In this document: positions 50,185 to 58,211 of the stretch, in pieces
How positions within the stretch are numbered: position 1 is the stretch's first letter
Layout of the letters: each line of letters starts with the position of its first letter
DNA from: Pseudonocardia benzenivorans CB1190
GTDB taxonomy: Bacteria > Actinomycetota > Actinomycetes > Mycobacteriales > Pseudonocardiaceae
Reading direction: 5' to 3'
Assembly: GCF_000196675.2 (NCBI RefSeq)
Contig: NC_015312.1
Location: forward strand, 4,650,001-4,714,000
Length of the DNA: 64,000 nucleotides
Translations under genes and position numbers: made by a program
Notes under the pieces: generated by a model
Database searches by the model: none
What the model was told of the DNA's origin: nothing
What the model saw: only the letters and a program-made list of their open reading frames with translations

Positions 50185-51338
50185 CAGGCGTCCACGTACC
50201 GGCGTCGCCGCACGGCACGGGCGAGCTCACGCAGCGCCGGCTGGCTCACCGTCCGCACCAGCCGCCGTGCGGGACTGACCAGCACCGCCCAGGCCCGCAC
50301 GGTCCGGGCTGCATGCCGCACGCCGTGAGCCCGGACCTTCCGGTAGCCGGTCAGGCCGTAGCCCACCGGACCGATGGGAACGAACCCGGCCCGCCTCAGC
50401 TCGAACAGCGGGCGCAGAGCGTCGGTGTAGAGGTGCCAGGCGGTCCCCGCGGCGGGTGCGCGGATGTCGAAGTTCGCCACCAGGACCCCGTCCGGGCCGA
50501 GCGCCGCATGCAACTGCCGACACGTCTCGTAGACGTCGGGGACGTGCGCGAGGGTGTCGATCGCCGTGACGACGTCGTATGCGCCGGCAGGTAGGCCGCG
50601 GTCGTGCAGGTCCAGGTGGGTGATGGTCTCGTCGCGACGGGTGTGGCGGTGGCGGGCGAAGTCGAGCAGCGTCGACGACAGGTCGGCTGACGTACTCGTC
50701 CAGCCCGAGCGGGCGAACAGCTGGCTGGTGATGCCGATGCCCGAGCCGAAGTCGAGATGGCGACGGCCGGGGGCGTGCTGCTGGGCGAAGCGCAACGCCA
50801 TGACGTTCGAGGCGTCCGCGCGACCCTCGGCCTGCAGGTAGGCCCACCAGCTCAGATCGAAGCTCCACGACTGGGTCGTGCGGTAGAAGGCGACGCGCCC
50901 GACGTCGCTGTCCGACGCCCCGCTGCGCGTCCACTCCTCGACGCTGAGCTGCTCCCATCCCAGACAGGTGTCGCGGGCCTCATCGGCCGAGATCGCGTGA
51001 AACGTGGCGAGATCGTCGAGGATCGAGTCGCGGACCGACAGCTCGCCCAGCCTCAGGGCAGCCCGGAAGGTCTCCATCTCGGGCGAGGCGTAGGCGTCGC
51101 GCTGGCGCTCACCCCAGTCGACGGTGTCGACCGGCGGCAGGTCCGCCGGGTCGAGGTAGACGCCCTGCTCACCCTGCGGGGCGGCGTCGTGCATGGCCTG
51201 CCAGAGGCGCAGTCGCACCGCGGCGACGAGCGGGCGCCTCGTCCGGCGGCGCCGGGCCGGCGGTGCGGGTGAGGTCGACGGCAGGGACTCGGTCGGTGAC
51301 GGGGGCTGGGTCGATGACGAGGGGTGGGTCGTCGGCAT
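50184..51338 (-). CDS. SAM-dependent methyltransferase
   Basis: The 384-residue protein has a disordered Pro/Ser/Thr-rich and Arg-rich N-terminus (about 40 aa), a helical domain, and a class I methyltransferase core with HLDFGSGIGITSQLFA near residue 195, DLSSTLLDFARHR and VVTAIDTLAHVPD. Small-molecule or lipid methylation is likely; substrate unknown. Upstream of and coupled to lsr2. Confidence 0.8.
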   Translation of the reverse strand: MPTTHPSSSTQPPSPTESLPSTSPAPPARRRRTRRPLVAAVRLRLWQAMHDAAPQGEQGVYLDPADLPPVDTVDWGERQRDAYASPEMETFRAALRLGELSVRDSILDDLATFHAISADEARDTCLGWEQLSVEEWTRSGASDSDVGRVAFYRTTQSWSFDLSWWAYLQAEGRADASNVMALRFAQQHAPGRRHLDFGSGIGITSQLFARSGWTSTSADLSSTLLDFARHRHTRRDETITHLDLHDRGLPAGAYDVVTAIDTLAHVPDVYETCRQLHAALGPDGVLVANFDIRAPAAGTAWHLYTDALRPLFELRRAGFVPIGPVGYGLTGYRKVRAHGVRHAARTVRAWAVLVSPARRLVRTVSQPALRELARAVRRRRYVDA

Positions 51339-51390
51339 GGTGGGCTCCAGGTCTCGCGAGCCCGCACCGGAGCGGCCGAGGGCCGCCGCG

Positions 51391-51984
51391 TCAGGTGGGC
51401 ACGGGCTCGCGGAGTGAAACGGGCACGGGGACCATCTGCCGACGGGGCGGAGCCCGCCCCGACCACGCCCGCGGGAACCTGCGGCACGTCGCTGCGGATC
51501 GCGCACGCCGCGGTCGCGCCTCGGTGTCGACGACGACCGCGCGGCCCGGCCCGGCCAGCATCCGGTGGGCGCGAGTGATCACGGCGTCCCACAGCACGCG
51601 GGCGACGGCGACGACGCCCGTGTGAACGAGGGCCCCGGCCAGCACCAACCCGACGGGCGGCGCGCCGTGGTGCGCATCGAGGTGGGTGAGCGTCTCGAGG
51701 CCTGCGAAGACCGCAGGGGCGACGACCGTCGCCAGGCCCGGCTCGCGTCGTGGCCCGCCGGGGTGGCGGGCAGAGGCTGCGATGACGACCGTCGACAGCA
51801 CGACGAGCCCGAGGGTGGCGACGACGAGCGGCCCCAGGGGGCCGCCGTATCCCCCGCCGACGGCGGGCGTGACGAGGCCTGCAGCCAGAAGGCGGTGGGT
51901 CAGAAGATGGCTGACCCCCCACAACGCCGCCGCAGCGACGACCGCGCCGGCGAGTGCCGTTCCGCGCGACCGCTGCTCCTTCAC
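51391..51984 (-). CDS. Hypothetical membrane protein
   Basis: From GTG at 51984 there are 197 residues with four to five hydrophobic segments (GTALAGAVVAAAALWGVSHLL, PLVVATLGLVVLSTVVIAAS, PPVGLVLAGALVHTGVVAVA) and a basic C-terminal tail. A THLDAHHGAPPVG loop could bind metal. No family is recognised. Start is uncertain; the frame is open upstream into repeat copy 2. Same strand as the methyltransferase, 52 bases apart. Confidence 0.6.
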   Translation of the reverse strand: MKEQRSRGTALAGAVVAAAALWGVSHLLTHRLLAAGLVTPAVGGGYGGPLGPLVVATLGLVVLSTVVIAASARHPGGPRREPGLATVVAPAVFAGLETLTHLDAHHGAPPVGLVLAGALVHTGVVAVARVLWDAVITRAHRMLAGPGRAVVVDTEARPRRARSAATCRRFPRAWSGRAPPRRQMVPVPVSLREPVPT

Positions 51985-52040
51985 CTCACCAGCGTGCCGG
52001 GTCGACGGCAATCTCTTGGTAAGTCGCAGGCAAAACCTGG

Positions 52041-52522
52041 GAGGGGTTCTCCCTACCTCACCCCGGGTGTTCACCCCGGCCAACCCGGGGGAACAACCCA
52101 TGCCCACCAGCACACGAAACGGGCAAAATATTCCTCACACGACGGAGCGACCGAAACACCGGAAGCGCCGACAGGAGCCACACAACCCGAAACGACCCGA
52201 AAACGGAGCCCCTCCAATGTTCAAGAGCACCTGCCCCTCCAAGAACCGCGACCACGACAACGACAAGTGGAACGACGGCGGCTACGGCGGCAAGCACCAC
52301 GACAACGACAAGTGGGGCGGCTACGGCGGCAAGCACGACAAGAACAACGACCACGACAAGTGGAACGACAACAACTGGGACAACGACAAGTACGGCTGCC
52401 ACGACTCCAAGAACGACCACTACGACGACAAGTGGAACGACGACTACAACAAGTGGGACGACAAGAACGACAAGTACGGCTGCCACGACAACCAGTACGA
52501 CCACAACAACTACAACAACTGA
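52041..52522 (+). repeat. Direct repeat A, copy 2
   Basis: Second copy of the 39920-40406 unit, same orientation, about 12.1 kb away. The two copies bracket the whole copper/disulfide block. Confidence 0.8.
52100..52522 (+). CDS. Asp/Asn/Lys/Trp/His-rich repeat protein, copy 2 (unknown family)
   Basis: 140 residues from ATG 52100, or 101 from the in-frame ATG at 52217. Compared with copy 1 it lacks two residues within HYDNDDKW (a 6-base indel) and has HNNYNN for HNSYNN near the end; everything else visible is the same. The near-identity of a low-complexity coding region implies recent duplication or gene conversion. Convergent with mntH. Confidence 0.65.
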   Translation: MPTSTRNGQNIPHTTERPKHRKRRQEPHNPKRPENGAPPMFKSTCPSKNRDHDNDKWNDGGYGGKHHDNDKWGGYGGKHDKNNDHDKWNDNNWDNDKYGCHDSKNDHYDDKWNDDYNKWDDKNDKYGCHDNQYDHNNYNN

Positions 52523-52641
52523 CCCGCAACGATCGCGGGGCGACGCCCGTGGGGGGCGTCCCACCCCGATCGGCCGGCACCGCGGACGACGACGGCTCGT
52601 GGGGGGCTCTCGTCGTCGCGCCACGGCGAACGCGGCCGAAG

Positions 52642-52678
52642 AGTGTGCGCCCGGGCTGGGCCTGCCCGGGCGCACACT
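52642..52678. terminator. 15-bp hairpin terminator, copy 2
   Basis: The arms at 52642-52656 and 52664-52678 and loop TGGGCCT are identical to the hairpin at 40513-40549, here between the DNDKW gene copy 2 and the convergent mntH. Confidence 0.8.
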
Positions 52679-52689
52679 CGTGTCCGGGC

Positions 52690-53979
52690 TCAGCTCCCGA
52701 CGATCAGCAGCTGCACGAGCAGGAACGCGTTGAGCACCACGATCACCGCGGCGACGGCCACGGCGGCGACCGTCGTCCAGCGGTTGTTGACGAACGAGCC
52801 CATGAGGTCGCGGCGCCGTGTGAACAGCACCAGCGGGATCAGCGCGAACGGGATTCCGAACGACAGCACCACCTGGGACCAGACGAGCGCCTCGGTCGGG
52901 TTGACGCCGAGCCCCAGGACGAGCAGCGCCGGGGCGAGCGTGAGCGCGCGGCGCAGCATGATGGGGATGCGGCGCCGGATGAAGCCCTGCATGACGACCT
53001 GGCCCGCGTAGGTGCCGACCCCTGACGACGCGAACCCCGACGCGAGCAGCGCCACCGCGAAGGCCGTCGCCGCCCAGCCGTCGACCGTGGTGCCCAACGC
53101 GGTGAAGACCCCCTCGATGGTGTCGGTGTCGGTGTCGGGGATGGCCGTGCCCGCGAACGCGACCGCGGCGATCAGCAGCATCGAGGCGTTCACGATGCCG
53201 GCGGTGCCCATGCCGACGAAGACGTCGAGCCGGGTGGTGCGCAGGATGAATCGCTGCTGCTCCACCCCGGAGGCGCGCAGCCGACGCTGGGTGAGCGCCG
53301 AGTGCAGGTAGATGACGTGCGGCATGACGGTCGCGCCGAGCATGCCCGTCGCGAGCAGCAGGCTGTCGGTGCCGTCGAAGCGTGGCACGAGGCCGGTGAC
53401 CGCTTCGCCCGGAACTCCGGTGCGCCCCAGCGTGTAGAGCAGCCCGACGAGCACGATCATGAACAGCAGCAGGACGGCTCGTTCGAACGGGCGGTGTCCG
53501 CGGCTCTGCAGGGCGAGCAGCCCGAACGCGACCACCCCGGTGATCAGACCGCCGGTGAACAGCGGGATGCCGAACAGCAGGTACAGCGCGACGGCACCGC
53601 CGATGACCTCGGCGAGATCGGTCGCGATGGCGACGATCTCCGCCTGCACCCACATCCCCCAGCTGACCGGACGTCGGAACCGCTCCCGGCAGAGCTCGGC
53701 CAGGTTGCGTCCTGTGGCGAGGCCCAGCTTCGCCGACAGGTTCTGGATCAGCATCGCCAGGACGTTCGCCGCGATCACGACCCACAGCAGCAGGTAGCCG
53801 TAGCGGCTGCCCGCAGCGAAGTTCGTCGCGAAGTTGCCGGGGTCGATGTAGGCGATCGCGGCGACGAACGCCGGGCCGGCGACCATCAGCCGCCCACGCC
53901 ACCCGAGCCCGCGCAACGGGTCGCCCTCGGCGAGCGGCCGGCCGGCGACCACCCCGGTCGCCGCCTCCTGGTCAGCCAC
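52690..53979 (-). CDS. mntH: NRAMP-family divalent metal (Mn/Fe) transporter
   Basis: The 429-residue protein has 11 membrane segments with the NRAMP signatures AAIAYIDPGNFATNF (DPGN, TM1) and LGATVMPHVIYLHSALTQRR (MPH, TM6). It imports Mn(II) or Fe(II) with protons. GTG at 53977-53979 overlaps the upstream ATPase stop by eight bases, so importer and efflux pump are co-translated: manganese uptake together with cadmium/lead efflux is a logical pairing since these toxic ions enter via NRAMP. Confidence 0.93.
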   Translation of the reverse strand: MADQEAATGVVAGRPLAEGDPLRGLGWRGRLMVAGPAFVAAIAYIDPGNFATNFAAGSRYGYLLLWVVIAANVLAMLIQNLSAKLGLATGRNLAELCRERFRRPVSWGMWVQAEIVAIATDLAEVIGGAVALYLLFGIPLFTGGLITGVVAFGLLALQSRGHRPFERAVLLLFMIVLVGLLYTLGRTGVPGEAVTGLVPRFDGTDSLLLATGMLGATVMPHVIYLHSALTQRRLRASGVEQQRFILRTTRLDVFVGMGTAGIVNASMLLIAAVAFAGTAIPDTDTDTIEGVFTALGTTVDGWAATAFAVALLASGFASSGVGTYAGQVVMQGFIRRRIPIMLRRALTLAPALLVLGLGVNPTEALVWSQVVLSFGIPFALIPLVLFTRRRDLMGSFVNNRWTTVAAVAVAAVIVVLNAFLLVQLLIVGS

Positions 53980-56182
53980 GTCGCACCTGTCCGGACTGGT
54001 CGGAAGTCGACGTGTCGTCGCAGCAAGCGCAGTCGTCGGCGCTGTCGGCGGGCCGCGCCGGGCCGCGCGCGACGACGTCGAGGGTGAGCGGTACCGCGGC
54101 GCTCCGGGGGATCTCCGGCTGCGGGTCGACGCAGCACGAGCAGCCGTCACCGCAGGTCGCGGCCCCGGAACCAGTCGGGGTGGCGGACGCGCGCGGCGCG
54201 GGGGCACAGCAGTCGTCGACGACCGGCGCCGCGGCCACCGACACGTGGTGACGCGCCGCCACGACCGGCGCGGCCGTCAACCCCGGTAGCGCGCGCATCC
54301 GGGCGGCACGGATTGCGTTGAGGATGACCAGGACCTCGGCGGCCTCGTGCACCACGACGACCACGGTCAACCCCAGCACACCGAACGCGGCCAACGGGAT
54401 CAGCGACCCGATGATCAGCAGCGAGAAGCCGACGTTCTGCAGCATGATCGTCCGCGCCCGGCGCGCGTGCGCGAGATTCTGCGGCAGGTGCCGCAGGTCC
54501 TCCCCCATCAGCGCGACGTCGGCGGTCTCGATCGCGACGTCGGTCCCCATGGCGCCCATGGCGATCCCGACGTCGGCGGTGGCGAGCGCGGGGGCGTCGT
54601 TGACGCCGTCGCCCACCATCGCGATCCCCCGACCGGCCGCGACCGTCGACAACAGGTCCGCCTTGTCCTCCGGACGCAGCTCGGCATGAACGATGCTGAT
54701 CCCCGCCTGCCGGGCGAGCATCTCCGCCGTGCGCCGGTTGTCCCCGGTCAGCATGGCCACATCGATCCCCAGCTCCCGGATCCGCGTCACGGCCTCCGCG
54801 GCCTCCGGGCGCAGCTCGTCGCGGACCGCAACAGCCCCGACGAGCTCTGCATCCCGCTCGACCAGGACGACGGTCGCACCCTGGGCCTGGAGCTGTTCGA
54901 CCTGCTCGGTCAGCGGCCCGGCCTCGATCCACCCCGGCTTACCCAGCCGCAGCTCACTGCCGTCTCGGCGACCGGTGATGCCGTGACCGGGAACGGCGAC
55001 GACGTCGTCAGCGACGACAGGACCCACGTTCCACCCAGCCGCGGCGTCGAGGATCGCCCGCGCGAGCGGGTGCTCGCTGCGGACCTCCAGCGCGGCGGCG
55101 AGCGCCACGACCTCGTCCTTGCCGACGCCCGGCACCGCCAGCACATCGACGACCTGCGGCCGGTTGCGGGTGAGCGTGCCCGTCTTGTCCAGCGCGACGG
55201 CCCGGACGCGGCCGAGCTCCTCCAACGCCGCGCCACCCTTGACCAGCGCGCCGTGCCGGCTCGACGCCCCGACCGCGGCCACGACCGTCAGCGGCACGGA
55301 GATGGCCAGCGCGCACGGCGACGCGGCGACCAGCACGACCAGCGCCCGCTCCAGCCACACCCCCGGATCGCCCAGCAGCGACCCGACCCCCGCGACGAGC
55401 GCGGCCAGCACCATGATCGCGGGCACCAGCGGCCGCGCGACACGGTCGGCCAGCCGTTGCCCGGCGCCCTTGCGTTCCTGCGCCTCCTCGACGACGTGCA
55501 CGATCCGCGCCAGCGAGCTGTCCGACGCGAGTGCGGTGACCTCCACCTCGACCGCGCCACCGCCGTTGATCGTCCCGGCGAACAGCTCGTCGCCGGGCCC
55601 GGCCTCCCGCGGCACCGACTCACCGGTGATGGCCGAGGTGTCCAGGCTGGTCCGCCCGGTGCGGACCACGCCGTCGGTCGCCGCGCGCTCGCCGGGACGC
55701 AGCACGAGCAGATCCCCGACGACGAGCTCGTCGGGCGCGACGACGACCTCTCGCCCCTCCCGGATCACCGACGCCGTTGGCGGGACGAGCCCGAGCAGCG
55801 CCCGCAGGCTGCGCCGGGTGCGGGTGATCGCGTAGTGCTCCAGGCCCTCGGCGATCGAGAACAGGATGCCCAGCAGCGCGGCCTCGGGCACCTGGCCGAG
55901 CGCGACCGCACCGACCGCGGCGATCGTCATCAGGGTGCCGACGCCGATCCGTCCGTGCCGAAGGTTGCGCAGCGCGCCGGGGACGAACGTCCAGGCCGCG
56001 ACGGCCGCCGCGACCAGCTCGACTCCCAGGACCAGCGGACGCGGCCCGCCACCGAGGTCGACGAGCCACGCGGCCCCGAGCAGCACCGCGGCCGCCGCCG
56101 CGAACTGCAGCTCACGCACCTGCCAGAGGTGCCCGGGTCCTTGGTCGAGGTCCTGCTCGGGGGCGCAGCAGACGTCAGACAC
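53972..56182 (-). CDS. Heavy-metal P-type ATPase with Cys-rich tails (CtpG/CadA-like)
   Basis: The 736-residue P1B ATPase has TGES (AITGESVPRE), the ion-pathway motif SPC in VAASPCALAISVP (not CPC), DKTGTLTRN, and GDGVNDAPALATADVG. It lacks an HMA domain but has Cys clusters at the N-terminus (DVCCAPE) and over the last 90 residues (DDCCAPAP, CGDGCSCC, DDCACCDD). The final membrane segment carries HEAAEVLVI. Mycobacterial CtpG-type pumps next to ArsR/SmtB sensors are the closest picture; Cd, Zn, Pb or Co is the likely ion. It overlaps the CadC-like stop by eight bases. Confidence 0.9.
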   Translation of the reverse strand: MSDVCCAPEQDLDQGPGHLWQVRELQFAAAAAVLLGAAWLVDLGGGPRPLVLGVELVAAAVAAWTFVPGALRNLRHGRIGVGTLMTIAAVGAVALGQVPEAALLGILFSIAEGLEHYAITRTRRSLRALLGLVPPTASVIREGREVVVAPDELVVGDLLVLRPGERAATDGVVRTGRTSLDTSAITGESVPREAGPGDELFAGTINGGGAVEVEVTALASDSSLARIVHVVEEAQERKGAGQRLADRVARPLVPAIMVLAALVAGVGSLLGDPGVWLERALVVLVAASPCALAISVPLTVVAAVGASSRHGALVKGGAALEELGRVRAVALDKTGTLTRNRPQVVDVLAVPGVGKDEVVALAAALEVRSEHPLARAILDAAAGWNVGPVVADDVVAVPGHGITGRRDGSELRLGKPGWIEAGPLTEQVEQLQAQGATVVLVERDAELVGAVAVRDELRPEAAEAVTRIRELGIDVAMLTGDNRRTAEMLARQAGISIVHAELRPEDKADLLSTVAAGRGIAMVGDGVNDAPALATADVGIAMGAMGTDVAIETADVALMGEDLRHLPQNLAHARRARTIMLQNVGFSLLIIGSLIPLAAFGVLGLTVVVVVHEAAEVLVILNAIRAARMRALPGLTAAPVVAARHHVSVAAAPVVDDCCAPAPRASATPTGSGAATCGDGCSCCVDPQPEIPRSAAVPLTLDVVARGPARPADSADDCACCDDTSTSDQSGQVRRG

Positions 56183-56555
56183 GGTCGGCCTTCCCGACCA
56201 GCCGCGGGTCCTCGACGTCGAGCAGCACCGACACGAGCAGCCGGCCCCGGTCGGTCAGCCGGTACATGACCATCCGGCCGTCCTTGCGGGACGCGACGAG
56301 ACCTGCCGTCCGCAGCTGACGCAGATGGTGCGAGACCAGGGCCTGTGACGCGCCGACGACCCACGCCATGTCGCACACGCACAGCTCGTCGCCGACCAGC
56401 AGCGCCATCGCGATCCGCAGCCGCGTCGGCTCACCCATAGCCCGCGCGTGACCGGCCGCGGACTCCACGTCGTCCACCCCCGGCACCGCGGCCCGGATCC
56501 GTTCCGCGTGCGGCAGGTCGAGGCACAGCAGCTCGCAGGCGTCGTCGTTCACCAT
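56175..56555 (-). CDS. cadC: CadC-type ArsR/SmtB metal sensor
   Basis: The 126-residue protein has N-terminal CELLCLDLPHAERI and ELCVCDMAWVVGAS, supplying the four cysteines of the CadC alpha-3N site for Cd(II)/Pb(II). The winged helix is SQALVSHHLRQLRTAGLV. It represses its own operon (cadC, ATPase, mntH) until metal binds; the operator should be just upstream, where TAACG and CGTTG half-sites flank TT (56573-56583 region). Confidence 0.92.
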   Translation of the reverse strand: MVNDDACELLCLDLPHAERIRAAVPGVDDVESAAGHARAMGEPTRLRIAMALLVGDELCVCDMAWVVGASQALVSHHLRQLRTAGLVASRKDGRMVMYRLTDRGRLLVSVLLDVEDPRLVGKADRV

Positions 56556-56676
56556 GCGAACACACTAACGTTCGTTGATATGTCGAGTCGATACCGCTTC
56601 GCCGCTGGACTCGACGCCTGTCGCGCCGCTACGATTCATGCATGTTGACGCATGTGTTTGAACGACGGAGCCGGTG
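56556..56676. promoter_or_regulatory. Divergent promoter region cadC / CDF exporter
   Basis: This 121-base intergenic region contains an inverted pair around CTAACG-TT-CGTTGA near cadC, and an imperfect inverted repeat CATGCA..CGCATG near 56638-56655 close to the exporter start. Either could be the CadC operator; one sensor may regulate both directions. Confidence 0.45.
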
Positions 56677-57612
56677 ATGGGCCACGGACACGGGCACGGG
56701 CACGGAACCCCGGGCGCGACGGCCGGCGCAGGCTACGTCCGGCGCCTCGGGCTGGCGCTCGGGCTGACCGCGGCCTACATGGTCGTGCAGGTCGTCGTGG
56801 GCGTGACCAGCGGCTCCCTGGCCCTGCTCTCCGACGCCGCACACATGGGCACCGACGTGCTCGGTCTGGGGCTGGCGCTGGCGGCGGTCGTCCTGGCGAA
56901 CCGCCCCGCGGCGTCGCAGCGCACCTACGGCAACTACCGGCTCGAGGTCCTCGCCGCAGTGATCAACGGCCTGCTGCTGCTCGGGGCCGCGGCGTACGTG
57001 TTCGTCGAGGCGATCCGGCGCATCGCCGACCCCACCGAGGTCGCCGGCGTGCCGGTGCTGATCGCTGCCGTGTTCGGCCTCGCCGTCAACGTCGTGAGCA
57101 TGCGACTGCTCGCCCGCGGCGCGCAGGACAGCCTCAACGTCAATGGCGCCTACCTCGAGGTGCTCGCCGACATGGTCGGCTCGATCGGTGTCATCGTCGC
57201 CGCGCTCGTCGTCTGGCTCACCGGCTGGATGTACGCCGACACCCTGATCGCCGCCGGGATCGGGCTCTTCATCCTCCCCCGCACCTACGTCCTCATGCGG
57301 CACGCGCTGCGGATCCTCATGGAGGCGGCGCCTCCGGGTGTCGACGTCGACGCGGTCGCCCGCCGCCTGCGCGCGATCGACGGCGTCGCCGACGTCCACC
57401 AGCTCCACATCTGGACGATCACGTCCGGGATGGAAGCCGCGAGCGCGCACGTCCTCGTCGACTCCGACGACCGGATCCACCCGGTCCTCGACGAGGCGCG
57501 CGCGGTCCTGGCCGACGTCGGCGTCACCCGCAGCACCGTCCAGGTCGAACCCATGTCACACACCGACGACTCGGTCGCCGACGTCGGGAGCAGAGAACCA
57601 GCCACCCGCTGA
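56677..57612 (+). CDS. Cation diffusion facilitator (Zn/Cd/Co exporter)
   Basis: The 311-residue protein begins MGHGHGHGHG (His-rich metal-binding N-terminus), has six membrane segments with the site-A motif SDAAHMGTD in TM2, and AYLEVLADMVGS in TM5 where many CDFs have His-xxx-Asp (Glu replaces His). The C-terminal cytosolic domain has DVHQLHIWTITSG. It exports divalent metals by proton antiport. ATG at 56677 has GGAG six bases upstream; the adjacent GTG is possible. Divergent from cadC. Confidence 0.93.
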   Translation: MGHGHGHGHGTPGATAGAGYVRRLGLALGLTAAYMVVQVVVGVTSGSLALLSDAAHMGTDVLGLGLALAAVVLANRPAASQRTYGNYRLEVLAAVINGLLLLGAAAYVFVEAIRRIADPTEVAGVPVLIAAVFGLAVNVVSMRLLARGAQDSLNVNGAYLEVLADMVGSIGVIVAALVVWLTGWMYADTLIAAGIGLFILPRTYVLMRHALRILMEAAPPGVDVDAVARRLRAIDGVADVHQLHIWTITSGMEAASAHVLVDSDDRIHPVLDEARAVLADVGVTRSTVQVEPMSHTDDSVADVGSREPATR

Positions 57613-57678
57613 CGTGAGTCCCGCTCCTGGCGTCGCGACCGGCGGTGAACTGTCGGTGCCCGGCCGCACACTGCGTCC

Positions 57679-58200
57679 ATGTCGAGGCTGCGCAGACTCC
57701 CGGACTGGGTCGGGCACCCACTGCCGGCCGTCGCCGACGCCGAGTCGATCCTGCTTGTGATCTTCGACGAGACGAGGGCGCCGCAGGCGCTGGGGTCCTG
57801 GGTGAGCTTGGCGTGGCTCGGAGCTGAGGAGGGCCCCGACACGACTGGCCCTTTTCGCCGAGAGGCTCCGACCGAGCTGGCAGCCTGGGCAGCGATGTCG
57901 GTGGCCGGCTCGGTTGCCGATGCCGAGTTGTATCCGGCTCCCTCCTGGTGGGCTACGCGAGGCATCGCCCGGCCAGATCGGATGAGTCGACAGGAGTGGG
58001 AGGAGCGGACCGGTAGCACCTGGGAGCGGCACTATGCGCGGGGCGTCGCAGTGGCGCTGGGCTGGGTGACCGGGGAGCTCATCGACCCCAGGGCGATGTG
58101 TCCGACGCTGAACGGCGGTGCCGAACGGATCTCGTCGCTGGACCGCGAGCGGTACCGCACCCAGCTGCACCGAGTCGCTGCAGGGACAGCAGTCCGGTGA
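57679..58200 (+). CDS. Hypothetical protein
   Basis: The 173-residue cytosolic protein starts MSRLRRLPDWVGHPLPAVAD and is rich in Trp (WWATRG, QEWEERTGSTWERHY). No family is recognised. It is convergent with the relaxase gene (12-base gap) and probably belongs to the conjugative backbone. Confidence 0.6.
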   Translation: MSRLRRLPDWVGHPLPAVADAESILLVIFDETRAPQALGSWVSLAWLGAEEGPDTTGPFRREAPTELAAWAAMSVAGSVADAELYPAPSWWATRGIARPDRMSRQEWEERTGSTWERHYARGVAVALGWVTGELIDPRAMCPTLNGGAERISSLDRERYRTQLHRVAAGTAVR

Positions 58201-58211
58201 CGATCTGCTCC

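Noticed and set aside
54347..56269. 640-codon plus-strand frame opposite the Cd-type ATPase
   Set aside because: Antisense shadow of a clear P-type ATPase gene.
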